From the NCBI GenBank assembly GCA_008828725.1, contig MEHQ01004275.1, positions 1 through 64,000 of the forward strand: a stretch of 64,000 nucleotides of DNA, given 5' to 3'. The position numbers were made by a program, and so were the translations under genes. Shown in pieces: positions 32,401 through 45,772 of this stretch (its first letter is position 1; every line of letters begins with the position of its first letter). The DNA comes from Saccharina japonica (taxonomy: Eukaryota > Sar > Phaeophyceae > Laminariales > Laminariaceae). The notes below the pieces were generated by a model that was not told the DNA's origin, searched no databases, and saw nothing but the letters and a program-made list of their open reading frames with translations.

Positions 32401-33044
32401 TCGTCGTGAGTCGTGAATATACTCTCTGCTGCTGCTATGCTACGTACATGTGATAAAAGCCGTACTCGCAACACGTGTCGGCATTGGTTTATTCGCGTTC
32501 ATGATCCTCGAAATTCGATCGCGAAGGTTCCCTGCTCAACATCAATCGGCAGCGAGCCAACATTGAACATGTTGGTATGGACGAGGTGTCCTTCCCGAGC
32601 CCTACGCCTCCTGCTCTCCTGCTGCACGGTGCACACCAGCAGGCACGTGTCGAACGTCGCCAGTCGCCACAGGTCGTACGCGTACAGCAGTCGAGTGACT
32701 CCACAGGGTGAAAGCCTCGATAACCGAACGCATCATCGTACATACGGTATCATACAGGAGCAGATAGTACCCACGATGTTCATGTTGCTGTGGAGGATTT
32801 TCCTACTGTGGACTAGCGCGCTACAGCAGCTATACCGACAGCTTGAGCGCGCCAACGACATCGAATGTGGTTGCTCGCCCTAGCCTCCACCTTGGCCGTT
32901 GTCGGTGTACCTGCTACCTGCTGCTAGTCCTTCTGTGAGTCGCGCTACTACAGCAGCAGTACGTACTGCCTGTAGCTCACCTTGTGTGATTCCGGTCACT
33001 GCGAGAACCGCCAGGCCTGATGTCCACGCGGCAAAACCCCTCAT
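29403..33044 (-). CDS. Plastid-type [2Fe-2S] ferredoxin with bipartite targeting leader
   Basis: Four minus-strand exons: 33044-32981, 31499-31369, 30198-30013 and 29504-29403 (TAA at 29405-29403); 483 nt, 160 residues, phases 1, 0, 0, all GT-AG. Residues 1-21 (MRGFAAWTSGLAVLAVTGIT plus Gln) form a signal peptide. Residue 23 is Phe, followed by a basic, Ser/Ala-rich transit peptide (FVIHAAPAVRSAAS), the arrangement used for import into complex red-lineage plastids. The mature part starts near HKVTIEHEGKSTVLEV. Cluster ligands are Cys96, Cys101 and Cys104 (CKLGVCLTC) and Cys133 (YALTC), spacing CX4CX2CX28C; Cys134 follows directly. The X28 gap and the GDVDQSDG stretch resemble the FdC2-type ferredoxins more than classical PetF (X29). 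Role: electron transfer in the plastid stroma; the partner is not readable. An ATG 30 nt upstream (33074) would place a basic extension before the signal peptide and is less likely. Confidence 0.9.
31681..32023 (+). mobile_element. tRNA-derived SINE, copy 3, in ferredoxin intron 1
   Basis: The head has GGTCGCCCCGGTGGGCTAGC and a B-box-like GAGTTCGAGCCCC, followed by the family body (AACCGTAGTGGGGGAGGAGG, GTGACCCCGGATCTGAGTTA) and the tail AGATAATAAATGGGATGGG with an A-rich end. It is diverged from copies 1 and 2 in the middle. Orientation is antisense to the ferredoxin gene. Confidence 0.8.
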
Positions 33045-33770
33045 TTTGTATCGCCCTTTGCGGTAACCGTGCACCTCCAGCTCTATATAATATACCCTGC
33101 CACCACAACCAATGCTGTTGTGTATCTCTCTCGGCGTTCTTACACTCTCTTCTTCGCAGGACGTCCGTCTTTGCCAGCACTACACAGTCAGCACCGGCAC
33201 ATGTGAGCTTCCTCACATAGCACTCAATAACCCGGTTCCCGCAGGAAAACACGCCTTTTCAATGGAAACTCTTCATATCGTCAGTTCCGCAGTTCCGCCG
33301 ATTGTTTTTTTTGTTTTTTCCGAAAGACCAACAAAGAAACACTTTGTCACTCACACAGCTGGGACAGGCCTACTTCCTCGCGCGAGAGAACGCCCGGCTC
33401 ACCATCGGTACCTTCCCTCTACAGCTACATAGTTCGTTCTCTAAGGGAGGATTTCACCCACCACCAACGCCGTGCTAAGAGGGCGACCAACAGCAGCATC
33501 CCCAAAAACTTCTTCTTTTTGGCACAGAACATTCTTCCCGACAGAAAAGCAGGAGCGGCGCATCTCTCTCGAGAACACGGCTACTAAAAGCCACACACGC
33601 CTGTCTCCTCACGCTGCTCTCCCCAACATCACCGTCGCCAGCAGCGGCAGCAGCAGCATCAGCAGCAGCCACAACAGCGCAGGTCTTCCTCGCTGAGCTA
33701 CCACCACAAAACCAGCAGAGGAGCGGGGTGTCGCCTTTTAGCCTGAGCCGAACGAACCGGTAGAATCGCC
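33045..33770. promoter_or_regulatory. Divergent intergenic region between ferredoxin and SEC14
   Basis: The two start codons face away from each other across 726 bp, so both promoters must lie here unless a 5' UTR intron extends further. A TATATAATATA stretch is at about 33084-33095, upstream of the ferredoxin start. A CAGCAGCAGCATCAGCAGCA tract near 33650-33670 would fall in the SEC14 5' UTR. No specific factor sites were assigned. Confidence 0.5.
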
Positions 33771-36700
33771 ATGTCGACCTTCGTGGACTGTAGCAACCCC
33801 CTGGCCGACGTGTCCGAAGAGAAAGCACAGGAGCCCGCCAGCACGGCCCTAGCGGAGGATGGCTACCCTTTGGTCATGGAGATCCCGAATCGGTACATCA
33901 AAGGGATGGAGGGGGACAAAGTGGAGGCCCGGCGGCGATGGATTGCCACCCTCAAGGTGAGCCGTCTAGTCGTCTGAGGCGCTGCCTCGCTCGGGGGGAC
34001 GCTTATAATAGATCGCAGTCACGCGACCGGCCCGTTTTTTTTTTCAGTTTTTTCGTTTGTTTTATGTATGATTTTCTCTCACTATGTCTACCTGGTATGA
34101 TACGTACAAGAGTCTACGACGCATATAAACTCGAACGTACGAGAGACGAGAGTCGAACAGCAGAGTGTTTTTCTTGTCTTTTTTTCGCTTTTTTACGGAT
34201 ATATATGTTGGACGTAATTCTCAAAATACCCCTTCTTCTGTCTTGGTTTCTGGTTCACCTCTGGTTCACCTGGTCGTCGTCGTACTTGGTATAAGCAGTA
34301 CCTGGTACTCGTAGATCGTACGTACAACCTACTCGTATGTACGTAGTGCTACCGTGCTCACCGCTTGTTGCGGCTGTCGACCTTTGATGCTGTCCACCTA
34401 CAGCAGTAGTAGACTATATACTATATACGTACCAAAAGGTATCTCGTCGCAGACCATATATATATACACCTATACACTACATACTGGACGCATGCTAATG
34501 GTTTCACTTGATGTCGACATTAGCATCGTCATCACCATCATCGTCTTCATCATCGTCACCCAGCATCATGATTATTGTTAAAAGAAGTGGGCCAGGACTA
34601 GCCAGGACGAGGAGGGTAGGGAGGATTAGCCTCGAGCCTTTGGAGGCAGTTGAGGCAGAGAGAGAGAGGGCTTCTCCTTTAAGGGGGCGTCGTCGAGTCG
34701 CAGAGCGAGAGCGGCGGATGAATGACGGGGCGGCGGTGTCGGTGTCTGTTGGTATCATATGATAGGTCTTGCCTCCTTCGTGAGCTATATACACCAAGCA
34801 GTACCTGGTATATGATACGCACCTGAAATACGAGGAGGGACGGATAAAACGGAGGCAACAGCAAGCAGGGAGGGCGGTGGCTTTCTGCTTGCTGTCGTTT
34901 GACGCTGCTATAAATACGTACGTACGAATAGTGGGCCGAGTGATCGTCGTTTCGCGAACTCATCAGGACCGCCGTCTCGAGACAAGGTCTAGACTATTAT
35001 TAGACTTTTTATGACGTATATACCAGGTATATCGCATAGAAAACAAGTTTTCCGGTACGGATATATGTGCTAGAGCGTTATAGCTTCATGATAAGGCGGT
35101 CTCCTCGTGTTGCGATGTTATCATACGATGTTATCATACGATGTTATGATATTATGTAAAATCCAAGCAGAATGCAATCCGAACTCCGAACCCTCGTGAC
35201 GGGCATATATATAACAACTACGACCAGATGCCGAGAGGTGAACAGGAAGGTTTTTGGAAGTTGGAAGGTTAAGTTTTAGAAGGTGTGATGATGTGATGAT
35301 GCGGGTCATGTTCATGGCGTGATGTCGGTCGGTATGTAAGATGTATATGATAAGATGTATAAAAGATGTAAGCATTCTGCGGACGGAATGGTCGCTGAAT
35401 TTTTAGTACTGATGTGTTGATGTACTTCTGATGTACTGCCCATGCCCATCGTTCGTACGTCATACCTGATGTGTTTGGTACCTGGTCTAATGTGTTGTAT
35501 AAATAATAGGTATGATACATGCGAAGTATGTAGCTGGTACAAGACAGTATGTAGCTGGTACAAGACTCGACCGGGGTATCGTATATATTCTGATCGGTAC
35601 TCTGTGCGATGTATGTACGTACAGCAGTAGAGCTCGCGTACTCGCGCTCGTCTTCGTAGAACTCGTAGACTCTGTGTTTGTTCGAATATTGTTACGTGTA
35701 CATATGTATAATATAATATATACACAACAGTAGGTCAATGGCATTTACTTCTTATTGCTGTCGTTCTGCTCTTTGCCTTCTAGCACAACTTTTAGGGTCG
35801 GAATTGCTGTTTACGGGTTTCGGGCGGCGCAACGTTTATCGCCGCAGTCATCCCGCAGTGCGAACAAAACGATGCGCGAGTTTTTTTTCCCCCCCACAGG
35901 CGAGATTTTTTGTTTTTTCAGGCACCTTTTCTGGCCATATGTTAAGGCGAAAAAACGTGTGACGTACTTGCCAAGGTAGTCTTCTACGTAGAAACAGGAG
36001 GTTATCTTGCGTGCATACGTACTGGTTTTCGGGCATACATTCACGCACACCTGTTTTGGCCTCCGGCGGCGGCGCGTGCTGCGCGAGCAACACGCCTTCC
36101 GGCTCTTGTTGGGGAGCCCTGATGAATGGGCGTGCGTTATGTGCAGGTGCATCCTGCAATTTGTTTTGTGCAGGCTGTGTGTGGCCAATTTCATCCTTGC
36201 CCGTCGACCCAGACCAAGCCAACCCCAGACACGCCCCTAACCCTAACCCTAACCCGAACCCGAACCCCATCCCCTTGGGGAGCACGAGGTCGGCAGGGGC
36301 AGCCACGCGGCTTCGCCGCGTGTTTTGATGGCGTTTTTCCAAAAAAAAACATGCGGCCCAAAAGGCCAACCTCACCCATTAAAACCAGCATCCTGCCCAA
36401 AAAACGTTGAAGGATGCACCTGCACATATTAATAGTACGCGTCGAATGAATGCCCTCTGCTCTCTGCTACGGTACGTATACTATCTGTATACTACTCGAT
36501 TTGGGTTTCCTCCCCGAATCTTTGAGGCGTTACGAACGGTGTGATATGGCCTACCGGGGGGCACAATGCAGCTGTTTCATCTATTCTTCTGCGTTGACGA
36601 TGTTCGTGTATTATTAATTTGTGTCGCGTGAACATAGCTCATAAGGACCGGACGGGAACGTAACCATGAAGAGCTGACCAGCACTCTTAATAGTTGACAT

Positions 36701-39700
36701 CGCCTTTGTTTGTTGTGCATATCACATATCATACTGGTAGTACTACAGTAGTAGTAAGCAGGCAGGCGTTTGAGGGGGGGGGGTTGGGGGGGGTTACCGC
36801 CGAAACAATGGGACCTCGTGTCGTTGTTCGCCTCCTGCGTTACTTTCGCCGTCGTGTCACAAGCAGGGCCCATTCCGTCGTAGAAGTGGAGCCCCAAAGG
36901 TATCGGGGTGGTGATGGTGGTTGATCGCGGTAGTGATCATGGTAGTGATAGTGGTGGTAGTAGTAGTGGTAGTGGAAGTGGTAGCAGTAGTCTAGTAGTA
37001 ATAGGCAACAACGCTGGACCTCCCACCCACCCTGGCTCTCAGCCTTTTACGTGGTTTGGTTTGGTTTAGTTTTCGGTCGGACGGTGTATGCCGTGCCCAT
37101 AGCGCCCGCCCCCTTCGCGATCGTCGGCGACCCAGGCTAACTTGCGACGTAGCCCCCCCCTCCCCCCCTCTCCCTTTATGCCTGACAGCCGACTGCTGAA
37201 CTACCTTGACCCTGCTGCCGTCGGTACGCTTGCTGAGTACTGACCTCCCTCTCCCCTCTCGCCTTCTACTCCTCCGCTCTCCCCTCTCCCGTCTCCCCTC
37301 TCCCCTCTCTCCTATTTTATTTCCCCCCTCCCCTCTCTCCCCTCTCCTTACGTGTTTGTCCTCGCCCATCCCCTACCCCCCCCCCCCCTCGTTTTCCTCC
37401 CCTGTTGGTGTTGAAACCTTTCGTTCCCTGTGGTTGCTGGTAGTGGCGGGAGGAGGAGAAGGTGGACGGGATTTTGGACGAGCCGAGCACGCATTTCGAC
37501 ATCATCAAGAAGTACTACCCGCACTTCTATTTTAAGCAGGCCAAAAACCGTGAGAATCCACCCCTCTGCGATGTGTTGCTTTTCTTTGCTGTTTTGTGCT
37601 GTTCTGAGCTGGATTGTTTTGTGCGGTACGACTGTCTGTGCTGTACTACCGTGTTCGGGGCTGTGCGGTGCTTTGCTGTGTTGTGCGGTGCTGGACTGAG
37701 CTGAGCTGTGCCGTGCGGTACTGTGCTGTGGTGTGCTGTGCGATGCGGTGCTGTGATTGTTTCTGCTTTGCTCTTATTTAGGGTCGGTTATGCTTTGCTT
37801 TGCTTTGCTCTGCTCTGCTTTTGGGTTGGTTTGCTCTGCTCTGCTTCGCTTTTCTCTGCTCTACTCCGCTTTGCTTTGCGTTTATTTTCCCTTAAAATGT
37901 ATCCCCCCCTCCCCCACTTCCCCACCCCTCCGTTGCCCCTCTCTCGTGTCGCCCTCCGTACGCTGCCGGGGGGAAACTCACTCCAGCTGAAGGCAGCATC
38001 GTGTACTACGAGATCCCGGGTCAGATCAGCCTGCCCAAGCTCAGGGAAAACGGGCTCGATATGGACGCCTTGTGCCACCACTACGTATACATCACGGAGT
38101 ATTTGTGGAGGGTGAGATTTGATTGGATGAGTAAAGCCCCGCAGGTCCGAATGTACCTGGTATGATATACACAAAAAAAAATGAGTAATAGTGTTTGCAC
38201 ACATAATAGGATCGATTACCGATCCCCTTTTCATGATCTAGATACTTGTTGGCGAAGATATATTCCTGACCTGTGTGTGAGCTGTACCATCTGCATGATT
38301 CTACTGTAGTATTAAGGCCCCATATTAACGAGTATAAAATAAATTCAATTTGGAAAAATAACAATTCAAATTCGCTTTTCATTGGTCAACACACGCACCA
38401 GTACCAAAGATTAGGATCTTGGGGTATAATCTTGGGTGGTGGTGCGGGTTCTGACCAATGAAAAGCGGATTTTTTTTTTTTTTCCAAATTGATTTTTTTT
38501 TCTTCGTTAAAACGGGCCCTAATAGTACCTTGTACACGTTTTACTGGGTTGTGATCTGTACTCAACAGATCCTACAGATCCTGCACATCATATCCAAACG
38601 GCAGGTTAGGATCCAGATATTTTCTGCACGCACTAGATCCTGGATTTATCCGATGGGTTAAATTTTGTAACCGCCTGGTCGTTAGGTTGCTTGCCGAGTC
38701 GGTCTTTTAGTCTGTTCGGTGGGCTTTTAGTGCCAGCAGCTGCTGACAGGAAATGCCGTACGCATAACTTTTATTGGCCCGCACTTGGTGCAATCATATA
38801 CAATAGTACACATCGATGCGAGTTGACGAGGGACAGAAAGGGCTGAAGTCTGTCTTCTCGCGATAAAAATTGAAGTCACGAACCGTAGTGGGGGAGGAGG
38901 GAGAAGCGCCTGTATACTTTGTGACCCCGGATCTGAGCTACAACGAGCAAGGAGAGAAAGGAAGGGCGAATATATTAAATGGGAGGGGGGGGGGGAAATA
39001 ACAAACAAATAAATACGATACGTACACCACGCTGTCCGAGAATATAAAGATCGTTAGGGTGGTCAGATGAATTGCCAAACGGTCCTTACAATGACGGACA
39101 ACAGCAGTACGTAGTGGTAAACATGATGGGGGGGGGCGGGGGGGAGAAAGGGAGGGAGGGAACAAATTAAGTATGTACAATGGGATGAAGAGAAGCAGCA
39201 GGTCTGTTAGGAGGTACCAGTACCTGGTAGGGAAGATAAAGTGAGCAGAGTAAAAGTCAATCGGAATGTTAATGTTTTGGTATCGCCCCCGGTGCATTTT
39301 TAATGTGCCCCATCGAGGCACCAATGGTGCATTTATATTATGCCCGTAGGGGGTGGGGGGGGGGGGGGGGGGGGCGGGTGCGGGGGGTGGGGTGAGGACA
39401 CCCTCCGCTCATCCCGCCCCCCGTTCCCCGTTACCCATGTTCATGCATGGCCGTAGTCATATGACCATAGAACCTCGCACCCCTGCAATGCCGAGACGGA
39501 GCACGTAGATTTTTCAACGACCAGAGCAGAGGGGTAGTTCCATTGCTGTGCGGGACGAGAGCGGGAGGTGATGCTAGCCAGGTGCTTGGATTTCCTCGTT
39601 ACGGCGCCAATGGCGCGCTCCTCCAGCGCGGGGAGGGGAGGGGAGGGGAAAGAGGCTTGTTTTTTACTGGCCTTACTTCTTTTTATTTGTGGTTCATACC

Positions 39701-40455
39701 TGTAACTGCTACTATTAATACTGCTGTGCTGTATTTTATGCAAGGGCAGGATTATTTACACGAAACACAATGCTACCACCGTGTACGTAGGCTTTTAGAC
39801 TATACTCGTAGCTTGATTTATCTTTTGTTTTGTTTTGTTTTTCTGTGGCTGTTCTGGAGGGGCGAGGAAGAAAAGTTTTCGGGACCGTGCCCCGTCCATT
39901 CCATCGATCGCGCGGTGATGACGATCGGGGTACATACACACGCTTACTACCCCCTTTCGGAATTTGAAGGAAAAACATGTCGAAAAAAAGTGTCGATTAC
40001 AGCATATATACCGGGTACCAGGTATCACATATCACACAGCAGTAATTTGTATTTTGTTACGTTTGTGTTTTCCGTTGTTTTTTATTTTATTTTTGGTGTC
40101 CGTTGTCCGTGGGGTTTGTTATTTGTTGTGGATTTTGTTGCTGCTGGTGCTGTTTTTTTTTTGCCTTTAGTCCATTCGTGTACGTATGTTGCCTTTTGTG
40201 TGTATTTGTTCCTCGTCTGAATGTGTCTGTTGTTGTTTTTTGCTTTGTTTCGTTTGTTTCGTTTTGCTTTGTTCTGTTTTTTGTTCTGGTTCTTGTTCTC
40301 ATTTGTACCCCCTCCCCCCCCCCTCCCTCTATTTTTTGTTCCGTCCATGGCGCGGACAGGAGCTCGACGCTAACCCGGAGGCGAAGCTGCTGACTTGCAT
40401 GGACATGAAGGGGGCAAAGCTGTCCATGTTTGCCGGGGAAGTCAAGGTACGAACA

Positions 40456-40486
<31 letters not shown>

Positions 40487-43400
40487 TAGGTTTGGTGCTG
40501 TAGACCTTCAAGTTCATACAGCAGGGCCGACGCGATGTATAGTTGAAATTCCCGCTCGATTGCTGCTACTCATGGACACCTCTCGTACAAAGTACGGATT
40601 ACTCTACTCCAGACAACATACGAGTAAAAGTTTACCTGGTACTTTTTATTTTTTACCTTAACATGCAATCCTTGATAAAGCGGGGTTAACGTACATACGA
40701 AGTAGAATACCGCTATCAACACAATATACACACTTTTACGACGTACATACTTGCTATACTTTTGTGTACTTGAGACGATCATCCCTTGGCAGGCGTTCTC
40801 TTGATTCCACCGAGGGGAACCCCCCCCCTTCCCCGCCGTCTCTTTCTTCTCGCAGAGGTCCCTCGCGCTTCGCACGCATGCGCCATTGAGAGTCGTGAAA
40901 ACCCTAATGAAGGCTCGACTACATAGAGTAAAAAACATAGATATATCGAAAACAAGCTTAGAAACGACTGATTGCTCTCTATCATAGGTCGAAATCGTCC
41001 CACAACCTCTAATATCCAAACTTCGTGTGTGTAAAAAATGCCCCTCCCTCGATAACCGCGTGCCTTCCAGGCGCAATGCGATACCAGCCGCACCGACCCC
41101 TTATCTCTAGCCCTATTCCCGCATGTGCCGGCGATATTTCCGCGAGGAGCCTATGCCCTTTTTCGTACTGCCGAGGCGCGTTGAGGTTGCAAGACGATAT
41201 GCCTCGAGCCGGCTTTTTGTGGTACTTTTCGGATTGCGCCTGATTGCGCCGCATTTTTTTTGCGCATGTACTTAGTATGAAATTAGCTCACTGTTTGCTG
41301 TTTGCGCTTTTTGATACCCACCCACCATCCATCTAGTCCTGAAAAGAAGAGAAAGCCTTGTTTCCGAGCAGATTTTTTTTTCCGTGCGCTGTTGCGTGCT
41401 GCTTGTGGATGATGCGTTGCGCGCTGCTGGTGGTGGTGGTGGCTGGTGTATGAGGCAGCTGCTGCAAGATAGCTGGTAGTTGTGCCTGTGCGTGTGCGTG
41501 GTGCTGGTCCGGTCTGTTGTTGCCTTCTGTGTGTTGCCTTGTGCGACTCGGTGGTGCCTGTCGATGGTGTGTTGCTGCTGTTGCCCCGCGCTGTTGTATG
41601 TGGCACTACGCGTAGCCGCTGCTGTTTCTTGCTGCAACGGTCTTGAACTATCTGTTGCCACTGTAGTCTTGTCGTAACTTAATATTCGAGTAGCTAAGGC
41701 CAATTTATCTCTAAGTAAACCGTTTTGGGTCTTGGGGGCCGTTTGCCAGAAAACTAGGGCTGTGAGTTGGCTGGAGTTCCCGCCTAGTTATTAGTTGGCA
41801 AGCCAGCCAACTAACTGACTTTAGTTGACTAGTTGGCTGGCGTTAGCCAGCCAACTAGTCGACTAAAGTCAGGCGAGCGAAGCGAGCCAAAAAAGCCCCC
41901 CCTGGCCGAGGGGGCCCCGCTGGAGGCGCCCCCNACCGTTCACAGCTGACGTGTTTCTTAGTTCATTGTAAAATTACCGCCGGTGAATCGATTATTTACC
42001 AGATAATTTCCAGCTGTAGTTAGACCGCGGTTGACAACATCTTCACTTTAGGATCAGCATTCAGATCAGTAGCACGAGCGTTCCATTAGCCAGCCCGTTG
42101 CTGTCAGAAATCGCTTGGACAGCACTCCCACCATGGGTAGTACATATCAACAGCAGTAGAGGGGGGTGTTGTCCGAAACAGACTCCTTTGTGCGAGGAAA
42201 GCTTCGTAAAACCGTGTAGACTTGCAAAGAATGGCCTTTTCCTGGAGCTGCTTCGTCGATGCGTACAACCTCTCTCGATTCTTATCAGTGATGACAACAA
42301 GCAAATCGGCCTTGGCGGTTCCTCCAATGCTGATGGAGTACCTATGGCTGAGGTACATCCAGCAGTGCCGCGGCGCAACAGCAGTATGCATGGAACGAGT
42401 GCTTGCAACGCAAACGCCCGAAACTAACCACCACTTTTAGGTTGCTTTGTTGACCAAACCATGCTATAGTTTATGAAGCAAATATGCACGGTTTTGTTCC
42501 TTCAATTGATTTTTACTGGAAGTATTAATTGAAGGGTCCATTCGGGAAAAACTGTTAGGAGCACTGCAGTCTATGAACATTTTTTTTTCTTTCAGTTAGT
42601 TGCCAAAGGTACTCTCTTTGTTAGGGCTGTGAGTTGGCTGGAGTTCCCGCCTAGTTATTAGTTGGCTGGCGAAGCCAGCCAACTAACTGACTTTAGTTGA
42701 CTAGTTGGCTGGCGCTAGCGAGCCAAAAAAGCCCCCCCCGGCCGAGGGGGCCCCGCTGGAGGCACCCCCGGAGGGCCCGCCGGAGGCGCCTCCGGGGGAT
42801 CTCGCTGAAGACGCCGCCGGAGGCAAAAAATACGCTATTTGGCTTCATTTTGCACCCAAAAAGCATGATAAATGGGCCAAGTTTATCTCTGGTTTTGATC
42901 ACGAAACAGGTATATTTCTAAACTTCGTCTCAGTTTGTCGGATATTAAAGAGATGCACCAGAAATATATGGTACATACTCGTGCGGCACGCAGTAGCACA
43001 TCACCACCAGTACAACTAAAACTAGGACACAATATACTGGGATCGGCCAAACTAGACTGGGATCGACCAAAATAGATTGGGATCGACAAAAATAGACTGG
43101 GATCGACACACAGCTGAGGACGAGCATCGCTCAAACACCCGAGCCAGAGGTGCTCATCATCCAGTTGACACGTTGACACACTCATGACAGAGACATACTT
43201 GTATTCTTTCAGTAATACTCGTAGCACGTTGGGACAAAGTCCCGCCATCACAGTTGACCGCATGAACCATAAGACCAGAGTTCTACCTTTTACTGTATAC
43301 TCGTATGGTCCGTCCGGCACAAAATATTTCCAATGACGTTTACGAAGTAGTCATAACTCATGAAAAAATACTTTTTATTTTACATGAGACAACTATATTC

Positions 43401-45731
43401 GTGACCGCAAAGACAAGAGGAATCGATGCTTAGAACGAGAAAGAAAAATAATTTCCCACACTAAATTCAAGTAGTTACGCAACAATGCATCAAGAAATAT
43501 TTCTCAAGACTGGCCAAAATCGACCAAAATCAGTCATTTTGGGCAAAATGATGAATATCTCACGCAATTTCGTATTGCTGCAAACGGAAAAAAACGGCCT
43601 GGAGGTGTGGACGAGAGCAATCGTTTGCCGTATTCTATTAGTATATCGCACGATTTGTCAAACAGTAGTAACCAGGGGAAAATGACCTTCGATATACGTC
43701 GTTTCCCTCTATCTCTCCCTCTAAAGCTGCTTTTGTTATTATGAAAAAAATGGCGGGCGGCCTATGGCCATAGCTCCCTAATCAGTGCTTAGAATTTGGG
43801 TGTGAAAAGTATTACACCCAGGGAAATAAGGGGCTTGTTTATACGTTTTCGGCATAAACGAGGCGAATTAATATAATAACAAAAAAAAATCGTGAGAAGC
43901 TGCGCGCAGTGTTGAGCTTTCTGACGGTGCCTCCAGATTTCCGAACAGCTCAACACACCCTGAGAAAAATGTACCTTGGTGCGGGGAATGTACTGGAAAT
44001 ATTGGAATATTGTCCCAGATGGACTACAAAGATGCAGACCCCGCAAATTATCTCGCATCAAAAGTATGAATCCCAGTCCCCGTTTGGGGCGCTCGGAAAA
44101 CCGGCGCTCCTTCTGTACGCGGTAGCGAACCGCTACCTTGTCGCGTGCACTCGCTTTCGGAGGAGAGCTCGGTACAGTCACTTCTACGTCGGACGCTCCA
44201 TCACCGCCATGGTCCGTAGACAGGCCAGGCTCAGCGGTGCCGACACCCTCGGCCCTGCCATCGGCACCGTCGATGGCGATGGGTTGATGCGCCATGAGTT
44301 GTGGAAGACCTCTCTCTGTGCGTAATGGTACTGCTTGGGGACGCCGAGAAATACGCACCCCGTACCAAACAAGCCTTCCTACAAGCAAGGAAACCCAAAA
44401 AACAAAAATAGTTGGATAGTTGGCAACGCCGCAACTAACTTAAAAAACTAGCCAGCTAATAACTATCTGGCAACTATTAGTCAGCCAACCCACAGCCCTA
44501 CAGAAAACGGTATACCGGGACAGCAAAACGGTATCTTCCTTTCTGATGTGTTGAATCTTGAGCTGATTTTCCACCGTCAACTGGCGTAAGAAACACCGGT
44601 ATACCGTTTTTTGGCGATTCTGGCGTGTTTCGGACACGTTTTTTAGTTTTTGCTTATACAAGACCCCATCAAAGTGGGGAATACCGGACCTATGTACGTA
44701 TGTTTTCATAGTTGGCGGTGTAGACTAGGGAATATTCATACGTAGGGATTGATAATTGACAATCTGAATCGCGCAGAAGTTTCTACCATCGTGTCGGCCT
44801 GTCTGACGCACACACGTCGGTATATAGTATTCACAAGCACGGATTTTCGCACGGTCGGGCGTAACGCCTCTGCAGGAGTTCCTGGTGCGATCGGCCAAGA
44901 TGATCGGCGCGCATTACCCCGAACGCTCGTACAAGATCTTCATCCTCAACGCTCCCTGGTGGTTCAGCGTCGTCTGGAAGGTCAGTCGTGTACATAGTTC
45001 ATCACAAACAGTCGTGTAGGTACCAGGTACATATTTGTCAGAGCCGTTCATTGGTCATGACCCGACCCGCGGGTCGGATCTGGGAGTTTTTTTTCAACCT
45101 CACGGATCGAGTCGGATCAGGTCGCGTCGGGTCAGGAACTTTTCAAAACCTCACGGGTCGGCTCGGGTCGGTGACCCGACCCGACCCACGAGGTTTTAGC
45201 CGATCTGTTGAACCGCCCTGATATACGATACGTATTCCATTTTGAGATGGCGTTCCTTAACCTTTGCTAGTTGACAAAAAAAAAAAATCACAATCGATGA
45301 GCGGTGGGAAGCCAACCCGGGCCAGGCCAAGCAAAGTGACGCTTTCAGTGTTGTTTCAGGAACAAAAGTGGTCAGCCGATCGATCAAAACCCGGACCAGA
45401 CCAAATCAAACTAAACCGAACCAGCGGGCCACACCAAAACCGTATTCAAAACCAAAACCAAAACCAAGCCATGCGCTTTGTCCCACCGCAACAAAGTATT
45501 TTCCCTCTGTAAGTTCAAGTATTTTTTAACCTAGTCCGGGGGTGCAGTTTTTTATTGGGGTTATAATGGCATTGGAGAGGTTGCGGGGTGGGCGTTCTCG
45601 GTGCGAAGAGAACGAAGGGGGGGGGGTTTACTCATATCGTGCACAGTCGTATGACCATAGACCCTCGCATCCCTACAATGCCGGGACGGAGCACGTTGGG
45701 GGGGGGGGGGATGGGGGGGGGGCGGGGGTGT

Positions 45732-45772
<41 letters not shown>

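Noticed and set aside
42705-43019. BED zinc-finger part of a hAT transposase
   Set aside because: The WLHF and KWAKF spacing is suggestive, but the zinc-binding cysteines and histidines are missing and no transposase follows.
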